Shown here: positions 56,464 through 64,000 of the stretch, in pieces
How positions within the stretch are numbered: position 1 is the stretch's first letter
How the letters are laid out: each line of letters opens with the position of its first letter
NCBI GenBank assembly: GCA_037127315.1
Contig: JBBBDQ010001273.1
Span: 3,463,501-3,527,500, forward strand
DNA: 64,000 nt
Direction: 5' to 3'
Origin: Ascarosepion bandense
Taxonomy: Eukaryota > Mollusca > Cephalopoda > Sepiida > Sepiidae
The notes under the pieces: generated by a model
Database searches by the model: none
The model's input: only the letters and a program-made list of their open reading frames with translations
Told to the model about the DNA's origin: nothing
Made by a program: the position numbers and the translations under genes

Positions 56464-56723
56464 TAATTAAAATACTGAAATAGATAGAGTGAGGAAGAGA
56501 GAGAGGAAGAAAGAGAAATGAAAAGACCGATATATATATATATATATATAAAGAGAGAGAGAGAGAGAGAAAGACAAAATGAAAAACTGAGATAGATAGA
56601 TAGAGACAGAGACAGAGACAGAGAAAGAGAGAGAGAAAGTAAAATACTGAGTTAGAAAGAGAGAGAGTTAGAAATGAAAAACTGAGATATATATATATAT
56701 ATATATATTTTTTTTTTTATATA
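55986..56723. other. Non-coding DNA with dense microsatellites
   Basis: (GA)n, (TG)n, (GATA)n and (TA)n at about 56305-56365, 56425-56461, 56531-56572 and 56686-56708. No gene. Confidence 0.75.
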
Positions 56724-56893
56724 AGCGTTTCACCCCGAGCAAGGCATGTCACTGCCACTACTGTGCAGGGGGCTACGTAGAGTGGAGAAAAGGCTGGTTA
56801 AATATAGGAAATAACAGAGGGTGGGTGATAGGCGGGTGAGGATACCGAGAATGAGGGTTGGGTAGATGAGAGTGTTGTGAGAATAGTTGGGAG

Positions 56894-58045
56894 TTAGTAT
56901 GATAAGAGGTGTCTATTGACCCTACATTTAAACACCTGGAGATTGTAACTGTCGGGAAAGCAGACTTGTGGAAGGGAGTTCCACAGGCGGGAAGCGCGAG
57001 AAAAGAAGCTGTTGGAGTAGAATTTACGGTTACATCTTATTTGTTTAACTGTAAAAGGGTGGGACCTAGTTGCTAATCTAGTATCTCGTGTAAATTCGTG
57101 CTTAGGCGGCACCAGTGATCTAAGCTCATCGGAGCAGAAGCCATGAAAGTACTTGTAGAAGAGGCACAGGGAAGCCACATCACGCCGGTGAGAGAGCGGC
57201 TGCAGCCGGTCTGCCAAGTCAGTATCAACCACGTTACAGATCCTCCTTTGTATTTTGTCAAGAAGCCCAAGGAGAGCAGCAGGGGCACCCGACCAGATAT
57301 GGCAGCAATATTCAATACACGGGCGGATGGTAGATTTGTATATGTGCAGAATAGTTTCAGGTGGGAAAAATTTCCGGGCCCTGCACAGGGAGCCCACTTT
57401 CATAGCAGCAGATTTGGCAATGGATTCAATATAGTCATTCCATTTGAGGTCCGCCGAGAGTGTAAGGCCAAGGAGGTGTCGTATTTTACTCTCTGGGAGG
57501 CTAGCCTGTCCCATGCTAATGGGAGGTAGATGCGATTGTCTATGGTGGTTAGTTGATAACAGCTTTGTTTTAGAGGCATTGAAATTTACCAACCATTTCC
57601 TACCCCAGGTCACTACGGATTGGAGGTCCCTTTCAAGTGCGGCAGCGAGGTTCACTTTGTCGTCCAGACCTGGTTTCTGATCGATGCGGGAGTAGATTGT
57701 TGTGTCGTCGGCATACATGCCAACTTGGGATCTAATGGTGTCGGGGAGATCATTAATGTAGATCAGAAAGAGTGTGGGACCTAGGATAGAACCTTGAGGG
57801 ACGCCCGCGTTCGTATGGTAGTTTTGGGAGGCATGCCCATTTAATACCACCTTTAATGTGCGGTTAGAGAGGAAGGACTGGATGAGGTCAAACAGATGTC
57901 CAGTTATCCCATAGCTCCGCAGTTTGCACAAGAGGCCAGCATGCCAGACCCTGTCGAATGCTTTGGAGATATCCAAGGCAACGGTTCGGGCTTCACCATT
58001 TTTGTCGAGTGCCTGGTATATGTACTCGGTAATGGTCGTTAGCAT
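56894..58045 (-). CDS. LINE-A ORF, reverse transcriptase catalytic half and C-terminus
   Basis: A 383-residue open frame beginning just after the deletion. Motif A is ALDISKAFDRVW (Asp 25), motif B GVPQGSILGPTLF (81-93), motif C YADD (111-114), then the WGRKWLVNFNASKTK block (147-161). The C-terminal region has LGLTLSADLKWNDYIESI, IYKSTIRPCIEYCCHIWSG and SRLWNSLPQVCFPDSYNLQVFK. The catalytic aspartates are intact. The Met start is arbitrary, because the natural ORF began far upstream. It copies element RNA at the nicked target. This copy is dead through loss of the N-terminal RT part. Confidence 0.92.
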   Translation of the reverse strand: MLTTITEYIYQALDKNGEARTVALDISKAFDRVWHAGLLCKLRSYGITGHLFDLIQSFLSNRTLKVVLNGHASQNYHTNAGVPQGSILGPTLFLIYINDLPDTIRSQVGMYADDTTIYSRIDQKPGLDDKVNLAAALERDLQSVVTWGRKWLVNFNASKTKLLSTNHHRQSHLPPISMGQASLPESKIRHLLGLTLSADLKWNDYIESIAKSAAMKVGSLCRARKFFPPETILHIYKSTIRPCIEYCCHIWSGAPAALLGLLDKIQRRICNVVDTDLADRLQPLSHRRDVASLCLFYKYFHGFCSDELRSLVPPKHEFTRDTRLATRSHPFTVKQIRCNRKFYSNSFFSRASRLWNSLPQVCFPDSYNLQVFKCRVNRHLLSY

Positions 58046-58046
58046 A

Positions 58047-59435
58047 TCAGCAGTAGACCTGTTTGTCAGAGAGAAGCCCGTTGGTCATAAGGTGCTGAAT
58101 CACCTCGGCGTTGATAATGGCTTCGAAAACTTTGCCAAAGATTGGAAGGAGACTAATAGGACGGTAATTGGCGGGGTGTGAGGGTTCGCCAGAATTCTTA
58201 AATATAGGTACTACGCAGGAGGACTTCCAACAGGCAGGAAAGCAGGAAGCAGATAGGCAGAGGTTATAGAGTTTAGAGAGGACAGAGGAGAGTTCTGGGG
58301 CACATTTCTTCAGTACTATGACTGGGATTCCGTCACCGCCGCTCGCTTTGTGTGGGTCAAGTTGCGCAATCATCTTGGCGACCAGCGAGGGTGAAATGTG
58401 GACGTTATTTAGTTGAGCCTTAGTTCTGGGTGGGAAGTCTGGTGTAGGTATTCCTAACGAGTCCAGTGTCGAATTGGTTGAGAATCTACGGGCAAAGCAT
58501 TCAGCCTTGTCGGCTGGGGAGGTGAGAACTTCAAATTCATTGATTAGTGGGGGTATTGAAGTCTTGTTCCTGTTGAGCACGCTTTTGCAGAGACGCCAGT
58601 AATCTTTGGAGCCAAACTTAGAGGATGCTATGCGTTGCCTAATTCTGGTAGCAAACGCCCTCTTGGCTTCGTTCAGTACTTTTTTACACTTGTTCCGCGC
58701 TGAGGTGAAAAGGCGCCTGTTTTGGTTCGACGAGCAGCTTCGATAGAGCCGGAAGAAATGGTTCCGGTGGGCAATAGCGGCCGAGCAAGCGGGTGAGAAC
58801 CAGGGGGACGAATTAGGTTTTAGTTGGAATTTTCTGGCAGGGATAAAAGCATCGATGCCAGCCTTAACCCAAGAGGAGACTTCGGAGGCACAGACTTTGA
58901 CAGGAAGATCAAAGACGTTGTTCCAGGGGACGTCGCAGAGGAAGTCCCTGAACGAGTCCCAGTCGGCTCTTTGGTAGCAGTATGATATTCTGCTGGTCTG
59001 GTTTTCTTGGGTAGAGTTAGTGCGGATTGATATGTTTACGGAGACTACGGCGTGGTCAGAGTTTCCAAGGGGGCAGAGTTGCCTGGTAGTGCAGGAGTCT
59101 GGGATGGAGGTAAAACAAAGGTCGAGTAAAGAGTCCCTTCCGTTAGGGTTTTTAGAGAAACGCGTGGGGAAGTCCACCACTTGCGTTAGAGCTTGGGCTA
59201 TTGAAACGTGCATGGTGCGGATCCCAGCAAGGTCGGTGGCTGAGTTTTCAAGCCACTTGGTGTTGTGGGCGTTAAAATCGCCAAACACAAATATATGGGC
59301 AGATGGGTGAGAAGAAATGGCCCTGTCGATGTTAGTCGAGATGCAATCAAGTAACGTACAGTCAGAGGAGGAGGGGGAGCGGTAGAGGAAGAAGAGATAG
59401 CTAACCGAGCTTAGGAGTGAGAGACGGAAGCACAT
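58047..59435 (-). CDS. LINE-A ORF, endonuclease C-terminus and RT N-terminus
   Basis: The open frame actually begins upstream of the first Met, at about 59500. Visible blocks: HIFVFGDFNAHN (residues 48-58), RDSLLDLCFTS (100-110), and GNSDHAVV (124-131) with the catalytic SDH, all of the endonuclease. A linker of about 230 residues follows. The RT fingers start with LDPHKASGGDGIP (360-371), CWKSSCVVPIFKNSGEP, and NYRPISLLPIFGKVFE (424-439). The frame ends at LLSDKQVYC. The expected YGFRxGRST block is deleted at this point, so the RT domain is split from its catalytic half. Confidence 0.88.
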   Translation of the reverse strand: MCFRLSLLSSVSYLFFLYRSPSSSDCTLLDCISTNIDRAISSHPSAHIFVFGDFNAHNTKWLENSATDLAGIRTMHVSIAQALTQVVDFPTRFSKNPNGRDSLLDLCFTSIPDSCTTRQLCPLGNSDHAVVSVNISIRTNSTQENQTSRISYCYQRADWDSFRDFLCDVPWNNVFDLPVKVCASEVSSWVKAGIDAFIPARKFQLKPNSSPWFSPACSAAIAHRNHFFRLYRSCSSNQNRRLFTSARNKCKKVLNEAKRAFATRIRQRIASSKFGSKDYWRLCKSVLNRNKTSIPPLINEFEVLTSPADKAECFARRFSTNSTLDSLGIPTPDFPPRTKAQLNNVHISPSLVAKMIAQLDPHKASGGDGIPVIVLKKCAPELSSVLSKLYNLCLSASCFPACWKSSCVVPIFKNSGEPSHPANYRPISLLPIFGKVFEAIINAEVIQHLMTNGLLSDKQVYC

Positions 59436-59473
59436 GAAGGAATGATCAAGGGATTCAAGAGATGTGACCCTGG

Positions 59474-59758
59474 CTAGGAGAAGTTGTTCGCTGACATGAC
59501 AAGCCCATGCATATGGACATTGGAGTCCTTCCTGAAGAGAGAAAGGTAACCAGGAACGAACAGCTCTGAAGAGGGGATAGAAGGGTCAAGGTTAGTCTCA
59601 CATATAGCTAAGATATCGGGTGAGTTAGTTAGAAGGAAAGACTCTACACTATTAAAGTTACTGCGAATACCTCGTATATTTGTGAAGGTAACGCAGATAG
59701 GTTTGGGCGATTTACGACTAGCTGGTTTAGGCTTGCTATTTTGTTTGTTTAATTTCAT
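59474..59758 (-). CDS. LINE-A ORF, N-terminal endonuclease part
   Basis: Ninety-four residues. After a basic leader (about 20 residues) comes FTNIRGIRSNFNSVESFLL (catalytic-type Asn at 27) and SPDILAICETNLDPS (catalytic-type Glu at 54). These are the first two conserved blocks of the exonuclease/endonuclease/phosphatase fold that nicks target DNA in non-LTR elements. The start is the first Met after the 5' UTR. After HMHGL a frameshift near 59500 turns the tail (VMSANNFS) into nonsense; the true continuation is in another frame (VSEQLLLARVTSLESLDHSF). Broken gene. Confidence 0.8.
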   Translation of the reverse strand: MKLNKQNSKPKPASRKSPKPICVTFTNIRGIRSNFNSVESFLLTNSPDILAICETNLDPSIPSSELFVPGYLSLFRKDSNVHMHGLVMSANNFS

Positions 59759-60121
59759 GCTGGTTATAGTTGTGGATAGAGAGAGGTCTAGAGTAGGGTC
59801 AGATGGTCGTTAATTGCAGCAGGTGAAGGATGGAGAATGGCGCCGCCTGCAGCATAATGTGGCCTCGGGGTTGCCCATCGGAAATTCATGCAGGGACGCC
59901 CGTCCATGCGCAAAATGGCACTACAGGAACCCCGATATTATTCAACTGTTGATCAGAGCAGCCTCTCGAGACGCTACGCAAGAGTTCGGGCTCCTAACTA
60001 CCAGTCGGAAGCAGCAACCAGGAAACTGCCAACCCGGTACCCTCAGAATGAAGAGACATTGCCACCATACTCACCAACTGCAAAAAGCTTCCAGCCGAAC
60101 CGACATAAAGACCGAAAAAGA

Positions 60122-60240
60122 GAGAGATGAACCGGGAACCCCTTCCTAAACAAGAAACAAGGCGATCACCTCTACTCCTGTCCAAAAGAAGGGGGTGGAG
60201 TGTGAGACCGGGCGATAGAAGGTACTATCTACTCCAATTA
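60122..60240 (-). promoter_or_regulatory. LINE-A 5'-UTR monomer
   Basis: Homologous to the units tandemly arranged at 39306-39960 and 25470-25735 (TTCCTAAACAAGAAACAAGG, then GGTGGAGTGTGAGACCGGGC, ending ACTATCTACTCCAATT). Its position at the 5' end, and its tandem state in other insertions, parallel the promoter monomers of mouse L1. Promoter activity is inferred, not seen. Confidence 0.55.
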
Positions 60241-60534
60241 AAAAAAAGAATAAATGTGTGACTGAAGTTAATTAAGTTTTAGTATAAGTCAAACCTAAAT
60301 TTGATAATTAAGAACAATTTACACAAAAATTAGGCAGAAAAGATAAGAACCGAAAAAAAATAAAATAAAATAAAAAATACAAATAAAAATAAATAAATAA
60401 ATAATTAAAAAAATAATAAAAAATAAGATCACACTGGCTAAACTCACCAAGTTGCAGGCTGGCTGACAGAAAAAAGTTAAGAAAATTTCAAATATTATCT
60501 TCATTTTGTTTCTTCTATACAGTTCTGGAGAGAT

Positions 60535-60619
<85 letters not shown>

Positions 60620-61149
60620 GAGAGAGAAATGAAAAGACTGTGCTATATACAGATTAAGATATTAATTAGGGTAGAGCTATGGCATAACCTCCACATTTTT
60701 CATCTTCGAAGATTTTTTATACCGTTTTGTAAACTGACAAAAGACGTTATATTGTATGTATTGTATGGGTCTACGCATATGGACTTATCTCAGAGAAGAC
60801 TATTCTGTTTAATAATATCCTAATATCATGATGTATTTAGTTAGTCTACATGACCGAGTGGTCTAAACCAGAAAACATAGGCCACACTAATACTCTACCA
60901 CCATCGAATTTATTTTCCCGCACAGTTGCAATGCCGTTTGTCACCTTTACGCCGTCTGATATAAAACATACCACGACAGTCAGCCATCGTTTACATTTTG
61001 GCGGACAATTCAGAAACTCTTCTTTTTTTTTTAATTACTGATAACCTCGGAATATTAAAAGTGAAAAAAGCGACTTTCTTACCGATAGCAATGAGGAACG
61101 AACAATAACAACGAACATATAACATTTGAATAATTATCTGTAATTATAT
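60241..61149. other. AT-rich DNA with (TA)n(GA)n
   Basis: (TA)n at 60538-60580 and (GA)n at 60581-60627. Otherwise no recognised feature. Confidence 0.6.
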
Positions 61150-61540
61150 AAATAATCATATAGCCCCATTTACTGCCACTGGTGAGCAGGGGGTTACATA
61201 GAAGGAAAGTTATGATAAAGAATGACAGGTTATAAGGGGTGTCAGGAAGTGGGTAAGAGAAAGATGGAAATACTGATGTGATGAGAGTGGAGTGGACGGA
61301 GAAACAAGCATGAGAGAGAGGATGCAAGTCAGTGGGATAGGAGACGACTATTGACTTTACATTTAAATTCATGGAGATTGTAGCTGTCGGGTAAGCAAGC
61401 AAACGGAAGGGAATTCCACAGGCGGGAAGTGAGAGAAAAGAAGCTGGTAGAATAGAAGTTGCGTTTACATTTACAGTAAAAGGGTAGGACTTAGTTTCTA
61501 ATCCAGTAGCTCGAGTAAATTCATACATCTCTCTCAACAG
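61150..61540 (-). mobile_element. LINE-A 3' end (part of a rearranged insertion)
   Basis: From the 3' UTR (TACTGCCACTGGTGAGCAGG) to the RT C-terminus. The minus-strand peptide carries YEFTRATGLETKSYPFTVN and then ASFLSLPACGIPFRLL. It joins an inverted LINE-A piece at about 61540. Confidence 0.85.
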
Positions 61541-61648
61541 ACCTCAAATGGAATTACTATATCGAATCCATAACAAAATCCGCTGCTAACAAGGTCGGTC
61601 CTCTGTGTAAGGCCAGAAAGTTTTTCCCGTATAAAACCATCTTGCACA
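61541..61648 (+). mobile_element. Inverted LINE-A RT piece
   Basis: The plus strand encodes DLKWNYYIESITKSAANK (from about 61545), then VGPLCKARKFFPYKTILHIC. This is LINE-A RT (residues 199-236 of the long copy) in the opposite orientation to both neighbours. Confidence 0.85.
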
Positions 61649-61861
61649 TATGCTAACAGTCGGAAATTGCTACCCGGTACCTCAGAAGGAAGAGACGTTG
61701 CCACCATCCACAAATACTGTAAAAAGCCAGCGACAGCAATACCATTAGGACCGGACGAGAGGAGAGAAACCGGGAACCGCTTCCTAAACAGGAAACAAGG
61801 CATGCACCTCTACTCCTGTCGAAAAGAAAGGCAGGAGTGTAAACCGGGTGGTAGAAGGGTC
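61649..61861 (-). mobile_element. LINE-A 5' UTR piece
   Basis: Matches 60000-60230 in the same orientation: CAGTCGGAA, CCCGGTACC, GAGACGTTGCCACCAT, then the monomer (TTCCTAAACAGGAAACAAGG to GTAAACCGGGTGGTAG). Confidence 0.8.
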
Positions 61862-62166
61862 TAATGTTTCTTGTTATTTTAATTTCATGTTTCTATTTTT
61901 GTGGCTCGTTATTCGAAGTTCAACCATATTGTGTTATAATTGTAACGGTGTTCAGAACAATTTTTTCAGATTAGTCGTTTTAAATGGCCGTTAAGATGTT
62001 TTAAAAGAATCAACGAGTCCAGTGAAATTATAAAACTGAAATATTTTGGGAAATACTACTTGACAACTGTATAAGCTTCATTTTTACAATCATGTCCACT
62101 CTGTACGAGATCCAAGATCAATCGATGTAGAGGGTTACAATAGAGATAGAGGAAGAGCCACATTTT

Positions 62167-62223
<57 letters not shown>
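62167..62223. repeat. (TG)n microsatellite
   Basis: About 28 units, located just beyond the LINE-B 3' end. Confidence 0.95.
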
Positions 62224-62225
<2 letters not shown>

Positions 62226-62239
62226 GGGTGTTGTACAAT

Positions 62240-63228
62240 AATGTTCACCATGTAAAAGTCCCAAGAGTCACTCAAATATATAGGGCGATAGAGTAAGAGA
62301 CACCACATCTAGCAACGTGTTAATGCCACCAGAGTTGAAGGAAGTGAAAGAGAAGAAAAATACTGAGACGTTGGAAGAAACCGGAAACTAAATCCTAAAC
62401 AGAAAACAAGACATAAACGTCTATTCCTATTCAAAAGACCGGAAAAAACAGGAGGATATGCAGACCCATGAAGATAACACTCAACACAAAACCTGAACAG
62501 ATTAAGATTGTAGTGATCAGGGAATCTTTCTTTTGGCAGTCGGTTCCACAAACGGACGGTTCGTGGGAAATGCTACATCTTACATCTCACTAATGGAATA
62601 CGAAAGGAATTAGGGTGATTCGCTATAATGGGCGTAGCCTGACGTGTCCTAGCCATGAAGGTTAGAACTGATGGAACTAAGGAATGAAATTCATCTGAAC
62701 ACTTTTCATCAATAGAACAGTGAGAGGCTATCGACTTTTCGTCTGTGAGAAAAGGGTTGTAGGGTGGAAAATAATTAGTCACCTACAAGGACGACTAATT
62801 TTTTTTAACTCTGTTGAGACTGAAAAGTTAAGCCTAGGCAACTTTTGGTTATAAATGGCAACAGTACTCCATTTTCGGCCTGATCTGCCTTTTTTAAAGG
62901 TAGAGGATATCTGGAGAAGTCATGTACTATAACTGTACAGGGAACCAACCATCTTTCCAGGTCTCTTAGCGATGGATCTTATATACGAGTTTCATTTAAG
63001 TCTCAAGGGATACTCAAAGCACGGAGTGTCCTCTGACGAAACTTTTATTCATCGTGATTGTTGATTGTTCAGAGTACGATCGGCAAGGGTTGAATACAAT
63101 TTGTTTGGTTTGCGAGGATTTGAATATAACCAGCCGGTATTTCCCAACCCTTTTTGAGCTATTAGAGCTAAGCCAGATGAGAGATCAGCTGCCAATCTCT
63201 AGTCGCCTAAGAAAAATGAATGCATGGT
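62240..63228 (-). mobile_element. LINE-B 3' portion, longest copy
   Basis: 3' end GTTCACCATGTAAAAGTCCC. The 3' UTR includes a monomer-like segment (62385-62440). The minus-strand peptide MWNRLPKERFPDHYNLNLFRFCVECYL (from 62551) is the RT C-terminus, and decayed RT sequence continues to about 63225. It abuts an RTE-like LINE. No intact frame. Confidence 0.75.
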
Positions 63229-63231
63229 AAT

Positions 63232-63855
63232 CAGTAAAAAGAGGAGCCAAAAATGCCAACTACCTGTAGGAGATACTAAAATCGAGCACGTATAGAAATT
63301 TTAATACCTAGAAAGTGTCTTAACATAGGACGAAAAGCGTGACACTAAAATCTGAAAGCGTAATGATATGGCCAAAGATGTATTAGAGAAGCTGAATAGA
63401 GTATAAATAAATAGGAAGACTTCGTTAGAAACGAAGATTGTTATGTGGTGGCTGTCTTTCAATATGGCAGCGAATGCTGGACAATCTAATCAAAGGTGAG
63501 GGAAAAGCAACCGAACTGTAGTTGTACAGAAGGATGCTCGGGATAACATGTACACAACACATAAACAATGATAACGGACACGAAAACGAAACAGATAGTT
63601 AAACATCAAGTAAAGACAGCTGAAGTTTCTGAGACATGCATTAAGGAAGGAGAGCTTGGAGAATCTGAGGCTCACGGGACGGATAGAGGGAAAAAAGAGA
63701 CAAGGGAAAGCAACGCGTGATATTCTTGATGGACTTGAGTAGATGGCTGTTGGAGTGGGGTTTGATTGGGATAACAAGATAGATAATATTAAGAGATTTG
63801 GAGGGCTTTAATCGCCTACGTCTTGAGGGGACACGGCACGTAGTAGAATAAGAAA
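63232..63855 (+). mobile_element. RTE-like LINE 3' third
   Basis: Conceptual plus-strand order, with stops: NECMVISKKRSQKCQLPVGDTKIEHV, YLESVLT, LEKLNRV, WWLSFNMAANAGQ, then GRIEGKKRQGKATRDILDGL. Similar to 38395-38760 and to the SINE-split copy at 41788. It serves as the undisrupted reference for that insertion. Minus-strand peptides here are shadows. Confidence 0.8.
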
Positions 63856-64000
63856 ATTTTTAGAGTTGCTCCCATATACCTTTGTATCTTCACCATAGAT
63901 GTTTACGAATGATATGAATATATTATCAGGCAAACCATTTATGTAAAGAAAAAAGATGAATAGTTCGAGAAGCGACCAGTGCGGCGTTGATTGCCAGGGC
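63856..64000. other. Unassigned window end
   Basis: Nothing recognised. Confidence 0.4.

Larger units (their letters stand above)
56724..60240 (-). mobile_element. LINE-A, longest copy (CR1/Jockey-like non-LTR retrotransposon)
   Basis: Read on the minus strand: one 5' monomer (60240-60122), a 5' UTR of about 360 bp, an ORF for apurinic-type endonuclease plus reverse transcriptase (59758-56894), a 3' UTR of about 165 bp, and the family 3' end (GCCTTGCTCGGGGTGAAACG, then A-rich). Domain order EN-RT-C-terminal region is normal for the CR1/Jockey group. No separate ORF1 (RNA-binding protein) is seen. Two lesions break the ORF, near 59500 (frameshift) and at 58046 (small deletion), so this copy cannot make its enzyme. 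Codon use and GC content are clearly higher than the flanks. Confidence 0.9.

Noticed and set aside
57143..57529. 128-residue plus-strand frame
   Set aside because: Shadow of LINE-A RT on the opposite strand.
58047..59310. Plus-strand frames inside LINE-A
   Set aside because: Antisense of the endonuclease/RT frame, which has clear domain motifs.

Overview
This window looks like intergenic or intronic nuclear DNA from an invertebrate animal. It is AT-rich, full of di- and tetranucleotide microsatellites, and about half of it can be assigned to decayed transposable elements. I found no host protein-coding gene with convincing support, no functional tRNA or rRNA gene, and no CRISPR or operon structure. 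The repertoire (tRNA-derived SINEs, CR1/Jockey-like and RTE-like LINEs, Tc1 and hammerhead-bearing repeats) fits a mollusc, possibly a cephalopod, but that placement is an inference and was not tested by any search.

Main repeat families (names are mine). LINE-A is a CR1/Jockey-like non-LTR element. One copy of about 3.5 kb, with a 5' region and a 3' end, lies on the minus strand at 56.7-60.2 kb, and at least eight truncated copies occur elsewhere. LINE-B is a second RT family known here only from C-terminal and 3' ends (19.3, 39.2-40.6, 42.9, 43.6-44.3, 45.4 and 62.2-63.2 kb). RTE-like LINEs with (GAA)n-type tails lie at 4.5-5.2, 9.3, 9.9-10.9, 23.5-24.2, 36.2, 38.4, 41.8-42.6 and 63.2-63.9 kb. 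SINE-S is a tRNA-derived SINE of about 300 bp with twelve copies or fragments, two of them nested in LINEs with visible target-site duplications. Family D is an unclassified AT-rich repeat of about 1.5 kb with GGTACC-containing ends and seven copies or fragments. Single items include a Tc1-like element (48.75-49.14 kb), a solo LTR (33.8-34.2 kb), two long foldback elements (22.95 and 25.0 kb), a 5S rRNA-derived fragment (10.9 kb) and a GC-rich retrosequence with a poly(A) tail (50.4-50.7 kb).

The most interesting material is self-cleaving-RNA-like. A tandem array at 49.48-50.11 kb, with an inverted partial copy at 49.17 kb, combines tRNA-like A and B boxes with a type I hammerhead ribozyme motif. 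Separate minimal hammerheads of the kind known from Penelope-like retroelements occur at 1.35 kb and 53.2 kb. A second notable system is a pair of non-autonomous LINE-A derivatives at 25.4 and 39.3 kb. Each joins tandem 5'-UTR monomers directly to the last 60 bp of the LINE at the same junction.

Nothing here is organised as an operon. The relationships between elements are those of parasite and host: SINE-S inserted in LINE-A, RTE, LINE-B and family D; LINE-A derivatives inserted in LINE-B and family D. The nesting gives a relative insertion order.
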